From assembly GCF_000519185.1 (NCBI RefSeq), contig NZ_JAFA01000032.1, forward strand, positions 37,034-101,033: 64,000 nucleotides of DNA, written 5' to 3'. The number at the start of each line of letters is the position of its first letter. The stretch's first letter is position 1. The notes beneath the pieces were generated by a model that saw only the letters and a program-made list of their open reading frames with translations, made no database searches and had not been told where the DNA came from. The position numbers and the translations under genes were made by a program. Of the stretch, positions 36,620-46,003 are shown one piece after another. This DNA is from Paraburkholderia nodosa DSM 21604. Lineage in GTDB: Bacteria > Pseudomonadota > Gammaproteobacteria > Burkholderiales > Burkholderiaceae.

Positions 36620-37120
36620 ATGACCACCAAACGTCAATCCGTTTCTCCCCGGAGATTCTCCGGCGATCCAAGCCCCGACGACCCGCTCATCGGGGCCCGG
36701 CTGCGCTATTGCCTCACGCAGGTCGAACAGCGCCTGGGTGAGGCATTGGCCTCGGCCGGCTTTGCGGATATCCAGATTGCCCACTTCAAGGTCTTGCGTT
36801 TTCCGCCTCCAGAGAATGAGCGTCCCATCGACCTGGCGCAGCGCGCTGGCATGTCCAAGCAAGCGATGAACTACCTGCTGCTGCAACTCGAAGAGCTGGG
36901 TTATGTGCAGAGGGTCGCGCTGGACGATTCGTCTGCGCGCCTCGTTTCTCTGACCGGGAAGGGCTGGAAAGCGGCTGAAATACAGCGTGCCACGGTGCAC
37001 CAGATCGAACGCGAATGGGAGCAGCAGATCGGCGCAAAGCGATTTCAGACGTTCTATGCGGTGCTCAAGGAGTTGACCGATGGTGGATCGCTCGTCGGCA
37101 ACGAGGCGGCGCCTTCCTGA
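36620..37120 (+). CDS. MarR-family transcriptional regulator
   Basis: A 166-residue winged-helix regulator: RPIDLAQRAGMSKQAMNYLL forms the recognition region, followed by LEELGYVQRVALDDSSARLV as the wing and TGKGWKAAEIQRATV as the start of the dimerisation helix. I chose ATG 36620, after the palindrome; 36599 would place the operator inside the coding region. It is divergent from the cupin gene. Confidence 0.9.
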   Translation: MTTKRQSVSPRRFSGDPSPDDPLIGARLRYCLTQVEQRLGEALASAGFADIQIAHFKVLRFPPPENERPIDLAQRAGMSKQAMNYLLLQLEELGYVQRVALDDSSARLVSLTGKGWKAAEIQRATVHQIEREWEQQIGAKRFQTFYAVLKELTDGGSLVGNEAAPS

Positions 37121-37288
37121 TTTCCGAGCGCGGCTACGAGGCGCCGCGAGTAGCAGGGCCAAAGTCCGAAGCATTCCCGGAATGCCTCCTGGCCTCGCGC
37201 GATATTCACTGTCCTATACTTGGTAGTTCCCATTGAGCCACTTCCATGGGCCTGACCGCATCAATTAACCGGGAACAGGAGAGAGAAA

Positions 37289-37603
37289 ATGCCTATCGCC
37301 AGACAAATATCGGCCCTGCTCGTCGCGGCATCGCTTGGGATTGGCACAGTCACACCAACCTTCGCGCAGAACGACGCTTCGGGTGCGGCCAATGCCGTAG
37401 CGCCGGGGGGCGCGTCGTCCGCGAAGCCAACCAAAGCGGAGCGCAAGCAGGCCCGAAAGGAAGCTCGGGCAAAAAAGAACGCCGAATTGAAGAAGCTTGA
37501 AGCTGCGGGCTATCAACCCGGCCGCGCCAATGATCAGAACTATCCGCAGGATCTTCAGAACGCGCAAAAAAAAGCGGGGATTGGGCAGGGAGCCAGTCAA
37601 TAG
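37289..37603 (+). CDS. Small DUF4148-type secreted protein
   Basis: A 104-residue precursor with a signal peptide ending TPTFAQ (residues about 1-27). The central part is Lys/Ala/Arg-rich (KAERKQARKEARAKKNAELK) and the end has the DUF4148 hallmark AAGYQPGRANDQNYPQDLQ. ATG follows AGGAGAGAGAAA. Unlike the two lipoproteins in this window it has no lipobox. The charged region may bind nucleic acid or envelope polymers, which is speculation. Confidence 0.85.
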   Translation: MPIARQISALLVAASLGIGTVTPTFAQNDASGAANAVAPGGASSAKPTKAERKQARKEARAKKNAELKKLEAAGYQPGRANDQNYPQDLQNAQKKAGIGQGASQ

Positions 37604-37703
37604 CGGCCGAACGCCGTGTACCTGCTAATAGCACTATGAACGGCGTCGGCGGCGCTTGGGCTTCCGGGTGAACAGCTAACCCCGCCGCTGGCGTAGATCT
37701 CCC

Positions 37704-39893
37704 TCAAAAATCCGCGTGCAGGGTAACGTACGCGCTAAGGGGCTCGCCAAGATAGGCGCCGGCCTCATTGGCAGCGATGAAGTAGCGCCGGTTAGTCAGA
37801 TTGTGGACATTGAGATCCACGCCCCAGTGATTCGCCTGATAGCCGATCGCCGCGTTGGCGATGACATAGGATGGCACCGAATTGATGTTCGAGATGTCGC
37901 TGTACACCTTGCTCATGTAATTGATGCCCGCTCCGACATGAAATCCGGGATGTCCCGCGATCGCGAATGTGTAGGTAGACCACAGATTCGCCATGAACGC
38001 GGGCACGTCCTGCGGGCGGTGGCCGACCGCCGTTATCCCTTGGGGATTGCTCGTGACATAGGCGTGCTGCGCCGTGAAATTGGCGATCACGTGCCAGCTA
38101 TCCGTGATGCCTGCATCGAGAGACGCCTCGCCACCCTGTGTGTGCTGGCTGTCGTACACGACGGTTTCGATATTGTTGACGGTCGTCGGCGTCGCCACGT
38201 TGTCGCGCGATACATCGAAGAGTGCCGTGTTCAGCACGTATTGGCCGTCGAGCAATGAAAACTTGACGCCTACCTCGTACTGCAGCGCCGATTCAGGCGC
38301 GCCGATGCCCGTCTGCGTGTTCTCCGAGTTGAAGTTCGTCAGATAGCTTTTCGAGATGCCGAAATACGGCGACATCCACGGCGTGAGCTTGTAAAGCGCG
38401 CCGATATTCCAGCTCACGGGCGCATCATTGCGCGAGTAGGTATTACCCGCCAGTATCGGTACGCCTTCGTTGTCCACCCGGCCAGGCACTGTGATATTCG
38501 GTGTCAGCGAAGTTTGCCACCAGTCCTTTCGCACACCGACGCGTATCTTCAGCTTGCTGGTCGCATCCACCTGATCGGTGGCGTACAGGCTGTAGAAGTT
38601 CGCAACCAGATGATCGTTGTCGCACGAATGCTTCGCATCGCAAAGGAAATGCAGGCTCGCAATCGAAGTTTCGGGCGGCACCGGTGCGAACACATCTTCG
38701 ATATTCGGAAGGTCCGCCGTGGAGCGATCGGTATTGATAGTCTGATGCTGGTACTCGAAGCCGGTCAGCAGCGTGTGCTTGACGCTGCCCGTTGCGAACT
38801 TCCACACCGGTTCGAGCTGATAGTCGAGCGTATTGTCCGAATCGTTCTGCTGACGCAACTGCCGGTTGACGACCTCGTTGCCGACCACCGTCGTCTTTGA
38901 ACTATCCCCATTGCCAAAGAACTCCAGGGAGCGGTGCAGGAACGACAGCCGGTTGTTGATCGTTAGCACGTCGTTGACCTTCCACTCGTCGGTGAGGGTC
39001 GGGCGAACGTAGCTTGCGCGCGCATAGGCGAACGGCGTCGAATACTTTGCGTCGAACGGAACGTTCCGGATGGGCGTCCCGTTGTAATAGATGATGCCGT
39101 ATGAATCTGGCGTCGAGCGGGAGTCTTGCGCCTCGAGCGAAAAGTCGACCTTGTGGTCGCCGAGTTTCCATTCGACTGCAGGACGGATCTCCTTGTCCCA
39201 GTACGACAAGCTGCGGTATCCGTCCGATCTTGCACCCGTCGCGTCGACGCGATAGTTCAAACCGGAGAGGCCGGTCGGCCCCGTGACATATGCGCTGCCC
39301 CAGACCGTGCCGAATGAACCGGCCTGGACGCTGCCTCCATATTGGAGCGTGGGCGACGGCGTGTAATGGACGATATTGATCGTGCCGCCCGGCGGCCCGC
39401 TGCCAAAGAGTGACGAACCCGGTCCTTCGAGAACCTCGATGCGCTCGACACCGTTCAGCGAATGCGAAACGCCGTTGACCTGATCTCCGTCGGAAAACCC
39501 GTCGGTGTAAATCTGGGCCTGGAGGCCGCGGATCATGAAGTGATCGAAGAAGCCCTTGGCATCCGGTCCGCCTGAATTCACACCGGTGGCGTTGCTGAGG
39601 CTCTGCTGAAGCTTCGTGGCGCCTTGCTCCTTGAGCAGCCCGCTGGGGATTTCCTGCACGGTCATGGGCAGGTCGCCGATCGGGGTTCCGGTCTTGCTGA
39701 CGTCCGCCGTCTGGTCAGGATCGTTGACGTTGTCGGGCGCGGTCGCCGGTCTGGTTGCGCGGACAACGACCGTATCCAGTGTGGATGGCGTTTGAGTTTG
39801 TTGGGCCTGTTGAGCTTTCGCCGCGCTGGAAATCGACAGCGTCGAAAACGCAATCGATACAGCGATTGCGATTCTGGATGGGGACGATTTCAT
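37704..39893 (-). CDS. TonB-dependent siderophore-type receptor
   Basis: A 729-residue outer-membrane receptor. A signal peptide is followed by a TonB-box-like LDTVVVRA, a plug domain (QEIPSGLLKEQGATKLQQSL, IEVLEGPGSSLFGSGPPGGT) and a 22-strand barrel ending in an aromatic residue (VTLHADF). ATG 39893 has AGGA at 8 nt; ATG 39902 has a site that is too close. The plug resembles ferrichrome/catecholate siderophore receptors, but the genes that follow upstream (ExbD, ExbB, TonB, phosphoesterase) leave open another substrate. The gap to ExbD is 155 bp and holds a strong hairpin. Confidence 0.92.
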   Translation of the reverse strand: MKSSPSRIAIAVSIAFSTLSISSAAKAQQAQQTQTPSTLDTVVVRATRPATAPDNVNDPDQTADVSKTGTPIGDLPMTVQEIPSGLLKEQGATKLQQSLSNATGVNSGGPDAKGFFDHFMIRGLQAQIYTDGFSDGDQVNGVSHSLNGVERIEVLEGPGSSLFGSGPPGGTINIVHYTPSPTLQYGGSVQAGSFGTVWGSAYVTGPTGLSGLNYRVDATGARSDGYRSLSYWDKEIRPAVEWKLGDHKVDFSLEAQDSRSTPDSYGIIYYNGTPIRNVPFDAKYSTPFAYARASYVRPTLTDEWKVNDVLTINNRLSFLHRSLEFFGNGDSSKTTVVGNEVVNRQLRQQNDSDNTLDYQLEPVWKFATGSVKHTLLTGFEYQHQTINTDRSTADLPNIEDVFAPVPPETSIASLHFLCDAKHSCDNDHLVANFYSLYATDQVDATSKLKIRVGVRKDWWQTSLTPNITVPGRVDNEGVPILAGNTYSRNDAPVSWNIGALYKLTPWMSPYFGISKSYLTNFNSENTQTGIGAPESALQYEVGVKFSLLDGQYVLNTALFDVSRDNVATPTTVNNIETVVYDSQHTQGGEASLDAGITDSWHVIANFTAQHAYVTSNPQGITAVGHRPQDVPAFMANLWSTYTFAIAGHPGFHVGAGINYMSKVYSDISNINSVPSYVIANAAIGYQANHWGVDLNVHNLTNRRYFIAANEAGAYLGEPLSAYVTLHADF

Positions 39894-39986
39894 TAACGTC
39901 ATCCTGTTATGGGGATTTTAGATAATCCATCGCCCCCTATAGTCTTGAATGCAAATGACTTGCCTATGTAAGCAGCAAATAGACAA

Positions 39987-40017
39987 CGGGTGTGCCGTTG
40001 TCTGAACGGCACACCCG
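39987..40017 (-). terminator. Strong hairpin after exbD (13-bp perfect stem)
   Basis: CGGGTGTGCCGTT and its complement AACGGCACACCCG flank a 5-nt loop. On the minus strand it is followed by TTGTCTATTTGC, an imperfect U tract. It lies 32 bp downstream of the exbD stop, so it probably ends or attenuates the tonB-exbB-exbD transcript before the receptor gene. Confidence 0.65.
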
Positions 40018-40048
40018 CTACCTCGAAGCAGGTTAGCGAGGCAAAAGT

Positions 40049-40465
40049 CTATGGTTTTGGCTCGGTGACGAAGCCAATCTTCGTCAGGCCACCAGCATAG
40101 GCAGCAGACAGCACCTGTGCCACCGCTTCGTAGGCCACTTTGCGATCTGCGCCAAGATGCAGCTCCGGCACAGGATTCTCGCGTGCCGCCGCGGCGATCT
40201 TCGCGCGCAACGCGTTGGGTCCTACGGGCTGTCCGTCCCATAGCACGGTGCCATTGGCCTCGATCGACACATCGACCTGCGTCGACTTCGCGTCCTCCTT
40301 CTGGCTGCTTGCGTGTGGTAGTTCAATTTTCACCGCATGGCGCAGCGCGGGGATCGTCACCATGAAGACGATCAGCAAGACCAGCATGACGTCGACGAGC
40401 GGCGTCATGTTGATTTCGCCCATCAGACCATCGTCTTCGTCGTCAGTAAATGGGGTGATGGCCAT
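40049..40465 (-). CDS. exbD: ExbD/TolR-family biopolymer transport protein
   Basis: A 138-residue protein with one N-terminal membrane helix containing the conserved proton-relay Asp in INMTPLVDVMLVLLIVF. The periplasmic domain ends AYAGGLTKIGFVTEP as in ExbD. It works with ExbB to energise TonB. It follows exbB by 15 bp and precedes the receptor gene. Confidence 0.93.
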   Translation of the reverse strand: MAITPFTDDEDDGLMGEINMTPLVDVMLVLLIVFMVTIPALRHAVKIELPHASSQKEDAKSTQVDVSIEANGTVLWDGQPVGPNALRAKIAAAARENPVPELHLGADRKVAYEAVAQVLSAAYAGGLTKIGFVTEPKP

Positions 40466-40480
40466 TGTCGTATCTCGAAG

Positions 40481-41212
40481 TCAGTCGCTACCGGTGGCGA
40501 GCCGCAGGCCGCTGTCGTGGACCGACGGCGAGAGGCTCGAGCCGGTCACGAAGTACGCGTGAAGCCGATGCGCGAACCGCCTCAGCTTTCCGGCGAGCGC
40601 CTTGTTTGCGCGCGTCAGCGCGTTGTAGCCCAGCACAGCGGGAATGGCGACGAAGAGGCCGAACGCCGTCATGATCAGCGCTTCGCCGACGGGGCCCGCG
40701 ACCTGGTCGATCGACGACTGGCCAGTCGCGCCAACCGCCAGCATGGCGTGATAGATGCCCCACACCGTACCCAGCAACCCGACGAACGGCGCGGTGCTGC
40801 CGATCGATGCCAGGATGGAAAGACCGCCCTGCATGCGGGCGACGCTCTCGTCCATGGTGTCTTTCAGGCAGCGCGTTATCCAGTCCGATACGTCCATGCG
40901 TTCGCGCAAGAGCGGTTGCGCGCTGCGATGATGATCGGCTGCCTCCTTGCCGGCCAGCGCGAGTGCGAGAAACGGGTTTTCTTGCGCCGTGGTTGTGCGG
41001 CTTTCCGATTGCATTGCCCTGTCCGTGAAATCGTCGAGATGTCCAACTGTTTGATCGATGTCACGGGCCAGTCGCCTGAGTCGGATGACATTCCAGCCCT
41101 TGACGATGATCACGCTCCACGAGAGCACCGACATGACCAGCAGTGCGAGCGCGATGCCGCGCGTCACGAAGTCTCCGGCTACCAGGAAGTGCGAAATACC
41201 ATAGTTTTGCAT
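40481..41212 (-). CDS. exbB: ExbB/TolQ-family proton channel
   Basis: A 243-residue membrane protein with the MotA/TolQ/ExbB domain: GGLSILASIGSTAPFVGLLG, TVWGIYHAM, then VGEALIMTAFGLFVAIPAVL. Three membrane helices with a large cytoplasmic loop are evident. It forms the proton channel that drives TonB with ExbD. It lies 25 bp downstream of tonB. Confidence 0.94.
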   Translation of the reverse strand: MQNYGISHFLVAGDFVTRGIALALLVMSVLSWSVIIVKGWNVIRLRRLARDIDQTVGHLDDFTDRAMQSESRTTTAQENPFLALALAGKEAADHHRSAQPLLRERMDVSDWITRCLKDTMDESVARMQGGLSILASIGSTAPFVGLLGTVWGIYHAMLAVGATGQSSIDQVAGPVGEALIMTAFGLFVAIPAVLGYNALTRANKALAGKLRRFAHRLHAYFVTGSSLSPSVHDSGLRLATGSD

Positions 41213-41237
41213 GACGGGTTCCGTATAAACGTCTGCG

Positions 41238-42005
41238 CTAGTTGTTCAGGGCGAACACGAAAGGAACAGACGTCGGCACACGGCGCGGCGTACCGTTCTC
41301 GAGATACGGCTGGCACGTGCTGTCGCGCACGGCGGCAAGTGCCGCTTCGTCGAGGCGGCTGTGGCCGCTGCCGCTTTTCAGTTCCACGGATTCAGGCTGG
41401 CCCGTCAGTCCCACGATGAATTTCACCATGACAGAACCTGTTTCGCCTCGTCGTAGCGAGAGCGGCGGGTAGGGTGGCTGTGCGATGCTGCAGTGCAGAT
41501 GCGAGATGTCCTGCGGAGCGGCCAGTGCGATTGTTGGGCGGGCGGAGACGGCATCGGGCGACGATGCGGCGGCCGCGGCCACGGGCTCTGCTGGTCTCGA
41601 GGAGGGAGAAGCGGCTGGCTGTGCTGCGACGGGTTCGGTTGCGGTAAGCCTGCGCGGTGATGGGGCCATGGTTTCATGCAGCGTCGTCACATGATTTGTT
41701 TTCCTTATATTTTGCGGCTGCGCCTTTGGCTTCGCAATGTCGAAGGATGTCGCACGGTGCTCGAGCGGGGAAGGAGGCGACTGGACGACGGCGGGTGCCG
41801 TAACCGGTGCGGGACTCAGCAGTTCTGCCGTGATCGTGCGCGGCTCGGCGGGAGGCGGCACAGGATCGTTGCGGCCGCTCAGCACCACCGCGAGTAGCAC
41901 CGCGTGAATGGCAGCGACGACAACAACGGCGCTCGTTGCGCGGACATTCAGTCTGTCGGGCGATGCCGGTTCGCGATCGGCAAAACAAGGAAGCGAAATC
42001 TGCAT
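41238..42005 (-). CDS. tonB: TonB-family energy transducer
   Basis: A 255-residue protein with an N-terminal anchor (AVVVVAAIHAVLLAVVL), a Pro/Ala-rich spacer (about residues 55-170) and a C-terminal TonB domain: PPYPPLSLRRGETGSVMVKF, then GSGHSRLDEAALAAVRDSTC. The anchor contains the helix His typical of TonB (IHAVLL). ATG 42005 is used; the upstream start in frame is only a TTG. It is the first gene of tonB-exbB-exbD and lies 168 bp after the phosphoesterase gene. Confidence 0.92.
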   Translation of the reverse strand: MQISLPCFADREPASPDRLNVRATSAVVVVAAIHAVLLAVVLSGRNDPVPPPAEPRTITAELLSPAPVTAPAVVQSPPSPLEHRATSFDIAKPKAQPQNIRKTNHVTTLHETMAPSPRRLTATEPVAAQPAASPSSRPAEPVAAAAASSPDAVSARPTIALAAPQDISHLHCSIAQPPYPPLSLRRGETGSVMVKFIVGLTGQPESVELKSGSGHSRLDEAALAAVRDSTCQPYLENGTPRRVPTSVPFVFALNN

Positions 42006-42065
42006 GCGGTAGATCCGGTTCAAGCGGTTCGCTTTAACGAACGTCTGCGCAGAGCATCGATGTCA

Positions 42066-42097
42066 GCGGGCGGCTGCCCCTATGGACAGCCGCCCGC
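42066..42097 (-). terminator. GC-rich 11-bp hairpin between the phosphoesterase and tonB genes
   Basis: GCGGGCGGCTG (42066-42076) pairs with CAGCCGCCCGC (42087-42097) around a 10-nt loop. No U tract follows on either strand, so it may act as an mRNA-stabilising or attenuating element rather than a full terminator. Confidence 0.45.
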
Positions 42098-42173
42098 CGA
42101 TGCCAGCTACTGTGCGCCTGGCGCAACGGGCGTTGCGACCCCGTCAACGCAACGCCGGGACGACATGCTTCGC

Positions 42174-45068
42174 TCAATCGTCATCGTCGTCGGCGGCAGC
42201 GACCGTCTTCGCGCCGTCGGTCGTGGGCTTCGTATAGACCGAGTGCGGCGCCGGATACGGCTTGTTACCCATCACGCCCGCCCACAGTACGCGGTTGAAC
42301 ACCTCCGGCGGGACGCGATCTTCCTTGGAGAAGTCGAAGCCCTTCGTCGCGTTCGCCCAGTAGGTCGCGTCATGCAGCGGATGAATGTCCGGGCCCTGTG
42401 CATACTGGTTGCCGTCGTTGCCGCCCGAGGTCGGGCCGGTCGCCACGTTGCCCACGTTCGTACCCTTCAGAATCGTCGATGCAACGGCGGTGTAGGTCCA
42501 CGAACCATCCGATCCGGTGTCGAAGACATCGGCCATCGGTTGCGCATACGCCGTGTTCAGGTCGATGTGCTGGGTGCCGAGCACGTCTTCCATGGTGCGG
42601 ACCGCGTTGACCTGGCTGTATGCAGTGCTGACCACGGCGTTCTTCTTCACATACGCGCCGACGACATAGGCCGGAGCACGGTGCGAATCGACGTGATCGG
42701 AGCCGGCCTGCGAGTCGTCTTCGACTACCACGATCAGCGTGCTCTTCGCGTACGGGCTGTGGGCGACCGTCTCGATCAGCTTGCCGACCGCGAAGTCGTT
42801 ATCCGCTTGCTCCTGTTCAGCCGTGCCCATCTGGCCGACGTTCTGCGCATAGCTACCGGTGTGATCGGAACCCATGCGGACGAACTCAAACGACGGGAGA
42901 TGGCCGTTCGCGACGTACTGCTGGAACTCGCGGTTCCATTCGAGTTCGCGGAACGTGTCCGGATAGGCCTGGTCGAAACCGCGGTAGTACGGGTCGGTCA
43001 GGGTGACGAGCGACGGCTTGAGCGGGTAGACCTGAATATTGCCGGAGGCAAACGGGGTGAGGAGGGGGCTGGCGATCGTGCCGATCGAGCCGGTGTTGTT
43101 GACCATGCCGCCGTAGTTGCGGACCGTCCCGCCGGCTTGCAGCACCGCATCGTAGATGCTCGCTTTCTGGTAGCCGAACGGGGCATCCGGCACCGAGATA
43201 TCGGCGATCCCCGGCAGCGCGTTGGCCGTGCCGCCCGGCAACGACGACGTCACCGTGGAGTAGGCGCCGCCCGAGGCGGCGTCGCGCATGGCGGTCGTGG
43301 CGAGGCCAACCGGCAGACCGCGATTGGCGCCTTCGGATTCATACGACATGCCGCGACTCACACCAGCGTAGTTCTCCTGCTGCGAAACCTCCTCGGTCGG
43401 CGTGACGTGCGCATGCTGCACCCACGACCAGCCGTCCATCGAACCATCGCCCGGATCGGCGAAGTTGTCGATCGTGACGAAGTTGCCAGCGATATTGTGG
43501 AAGTTCGGCGTGGTCGACTTGCCGTACATGGTCAGTGAGGGATCGCCGTTCGAGCCGTTGCCAAGGTCGCCGAGAATCTGGTCGAAGGTGCGATTTTCCT
43601 TGACGACATAGATCACGTGCTTGATGTGATCACGCAGGAAATGCATCGTCTGGCGATCGCTTTCTGACTCTCTCACCGAGTAGTGATTGTTTTCAGCGAC
43701 CTGGCTGGTCAGCCGGGCAAGCGCGTCGCCCCTCGGGACCGGCGCGCTCACGAGGCTGCTCTGCTCGAGACCAAACTGGTACTGCGCCGAGGTACCCGAG
43801 GTGTACAGCGGGTTCGGGCCGGTGTTCGACTTGCCGTTGATGATGTACATCTGCGACCCGTCGGCGCTCAGCGTGATGTCCTTGGGCGCATAGGCGGTCG
43901 GGATCAGGCCGGTGACGTGGTAGCCTTCGTCGCCGTCGAGCGAGATCACGGCGATCGAGTTGTCGCCGTTGTTGACCGCATACAGGGTTCTGCCGTCGCG
44001 CGACACGGTCACGTTCACCGTGTCGCGGCCGCTGTACTTCTTGTTGTTGCCTCGGCCCTGATCGTCGCCGTCGCCGTTGCCGGACTGGCTGGCGATGTCG
44101 ATCGTCCTCTCGACCCTGTGGCTGGCGGTATTGATGACCGCAACCTGGTCGGTGTTCGCTACCGCGACGTAGAGCTTCGACTGATCCGGCGAGAGGGTCA
44201 TGCCATAAGCATTGCCTTTCACCGGGATGCGAGTGATGAATTGCGGTGCGGCCGGGTTCGACAGGTTCAGCACCACGACTTCACGGTCCCGCACCGACGA
44301 GATGAACGCGGTGTCGTCGGATTTCAGTGAAACGGCCCACGGGTATTCGCCACCTGCAGCGCCTTGCGTGCCCGACGTGTTGAACGGACGCAGATCATAT
44401 TCCGACGTGACCGTGTTCGTCGTCGTGTCGATGATGGTGATCGAGTCGTTGTAGTTGTTGGCAACGACGAGGATCCGGCCATTGCCGGAAAGGGCGAGAC
44501 CACCGGCGTTCGGCTTCACACCGTTGCCGATACCCTTGCTGTGATTCAGGGCGATGGCAGCGGTCTGCGACCATTGGGTCGACGGAAGAGCGGACGGGCG
44601 GCTGTACACGTAGACCGCGTCGTCAGCGCCGCCAGTGCCGTACAGGGTCTGGTTTCCATTCCAGACGAGACCATCGAACGCGTTGTTCTGGTGAATGGCC
44701 TGGACAAACTTCGGGTTGGCCTTGTTGGCGCCCGATACGTCGTAGATGAAGATGTACTGAGTCGAGTCAGTTTTGTCGAGCGTGCTGTTGCTGGCGCCCG
44801 TGTAGACGGTGTTGTAGCCTGCCGTAATCACGGCCAGCGTGTTACCGTCCGGGCTGAGTTGCGACCGGATGGCGCCGCTGACGACCTGGGTCGGCTTTGC
44901 CGCGAGTTGCGGGTTGAGCAGCTGCTGCACAGCACCCGGAATGGCTCTCGGGGAGATGAACTGGCCCGTCGGCAGAAGTTCCATGTTGCCCTGCGGCGGT
45001 GCTGCAAATGCAATACAGCTAGTCAGTAATCCTAAGGCTAAGCCAGATTGAACGACGTTACGATTCAT
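42174..45068 (-). CDS. Bifunctional YncE-like beta-propeller / alkaline phosphatase-family phosphoesterase
   Basis: A 964-residue secreted protein. Signal peptide at residues 1-22; a YncE/SMP-type beta-propeller at about 50-460 (SPDGNTLAVITAGYNTVYTG, SADGSQMYIINGKSN); then a phosphoesterase domain from about 500 (IYVVKENRTFDQILGDLGNG, FVTIDNFADPGDGSMDGWSW, VVVEDDSQAGSDHVDSHRAP) containing metal-ligand Glu, Asp and His residues. It should hydrolyse phosphate esters outside the cytoplasm. An Asp-only tail (AADDDDD) ends the protein. ATG 45068 follows GGAGAG. Its location upstream of tonB-exbB-exbD suggests a linked nutrient uptake role. Confidence 0.92.
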   Translation of the reverse strand: MNRNVVQSGLALGLLTSCIAFAAPPQGNMELLPTGQFISPRAIPGAVQQLLNPQLAAKPTQVVSGAIRSQLSPDGNTLAVITAGYNTVYTGASNSTLDKTDSTQYIFIYDVSGANKANPKFVQAIHQNNAFDGLVWNGNQTLYGTGGADDAVYVYSRPSALPSTQWSQTAAIALNHSKGIGNGVKPNAGGLALSGNGRILVVANNYNDSITIIDTTTNTVTSEYDLRPFNTSGTQGAAGGEYPWAVSLKSDDTAFISSVRDREVVVLNLSNPAAPQFITRIPVKGNAYGMTLSPDQSKLYVAVANTDQVAVINTASHRVERTIDIASQSGNGDGDDQGRGNNKKYSGRDTVNVTVSRDGRTLYAVNNGDNSIAVISLDGDEGYHVTGLIPTAYAPKDITLSADGSQMYIINGKSNTGPNPLYTSGTSAQYQFGLEQSSLVSAPVPRGDALARLTSQVAENNHYSVRESESDRQTMHFLRDHIKHVIYVVKENRTFDQILGDLGNGSNGDPSLTMYGKSTTPNFHNIAGNFVTIDNFADPGDGSMDGWSWVQHAHVTPTEEVSQQENYAGVSRGMSYESEGANRGLPVGLATTAMRDAASGGAYSTVTSSLPGGTANALPGIADISVPDAPFGYQKASIYDAVLQAGGTVRNYGGMVNNTGSIGTIASPLLTPFASGNIQVYPLKPSLVTLTDPYYRGFDQAYPDTFRELEWNREFQQYVANGHLPSFEFVRMGSDHTGSYAQNVGQMGTAEQEQADNDFAVGKLIETVAHSPYAKSTLIVVVEDDSQAGSDHVDSHRAPAYVVGAYVKKNAVVSTAYSQVNAVRTMEDVLGTQHIDLNTAYAQPMADVFDTGSDGSWTYTAVASTILKGTNVGNVATGPTSGGNDGNQYAQGPDIHPLHDATYWANATKGFDFSKEDRVPPEVFNRVLWAGVMGNKPYPAPHSVYTKPTTDGAKTVAAADDDDD

Positions 45069-46003
45069 TTTGGTTCTCTCCAGATAATCAAAACAGAAAA
45101 GCCAAATTCGATTCAAACGGAATCATTTGTCAGGTCTGTTGCCCCTGATTGCGGAGACGTGCAAGTGATTGGACCAGGTGGGATGTATTGCAATGGCGCC
45201 ATCCCGGCGCTTTCAGCCCGGTAACATTTAGTCAGTTTCGAATGTCAATCGAATGACATGTTCTAAGCGTGGATATTCAGAATGCGAATCGTTCTCTGTT
45301 GCTTGGTCAGTAATTTCACAAACTCGATATCGGTTATTTCGACATGCTAATTGGTAGTGTCATCGATAAGATGAGGTCCGAGTGCGATACGGGCATACGC
45401 TTACGAAGAGACGCCGCGCGAAGTCCGGATCAAAGCACTTATCGAAGACCGGCAACGCACCGGAAATCCCGGCGAAATAGCACAAGAAGGTGTGGTGGGC
45501 GTGCTGACACAGTGTTGATGGTTTGCCGCCGTCGTGTTCGATCTCGTTCATCATGTGACTGGACATGGCAGGAACGCTCAGAACATCGGACTTGGAACCG
45601 GAGTGTGTTGCTGGCCGTTATGGTGCGCAGTCGGGACTGGGTGCATCGTGGCACTCAATGCCTGTGGGACTGCGCCGCCAGTTCGCTATACAGATTACGA
45701 GTCTTGCATGACAGACAGGTGAAGGTTGTAAAGGGCCGCCATTGTCTCGTTGCGTTTGCAAGCAAGGTGCGACGCAGATGCTTCGATGCATGAGATGGCT
45801 CTCTACTCACATGCTGACCCGCGCGTCGAAAGCAGGCTGGCAAAATGGGCAGTTTTACCGGTGTTGCTGGTCGAGGTGCGCTACGTCGAAGACGCACTGT
45901 ACCTTTCTAAAGCCCTTTATTTGCCTTTCATTTTGCGAGGTCGGGGGAGTTTCCTGAAGGCCGGCCTCCCCAATGCCGAATTCCACATGTTCAACCGCAT
46001 TGG
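45069..46003. other. Long intergenic region upstream of the phosphoesterase gene
   Basis: 935 bp with no gene I can support. It is AT-richer near 45117-45345, where the promoter should lie. Several frames (for example 45344-45793 plus) are rich in Arg/Cys/Trp, with no ribosome site or family features. A near-palindrome sits at 45242-45259. Confidence 0.5.
45242..45259. promoter_or_regulatory. Near-palindrome ATGTCA-N6-TGACAT, possible operator
   Basis: ATGTCAATCGAATGACAT is symmetric at 16 of 18 positions and lies about 175 bp upstream of the phosphoesterase start, in the AT-rich part. It does not match a Pho box or a Fur box well. Confidence 0.3.

Noticed and set aside
39903..39986. Possible Fur box upstream of the TonB-dependent receptor
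   Set aside because: AATGCAAATGACTTGCCT only loosely resembles the Fur consensus; not enough to call without a matrix search.
41904..43538. 544-codon plus-strand frame opposite the phosphoesterase gene
   Set aside because: Antisense shadow; the minus-strand frame has clear propeller and phosphoesterase motifs.
45117..45345. Possible Pho box upstream of the phosphoesterase gene
   Set aside because: TGTCAG-type words occur but no pair of CTGTCAT-like repeats at 11-bp spacing was found.
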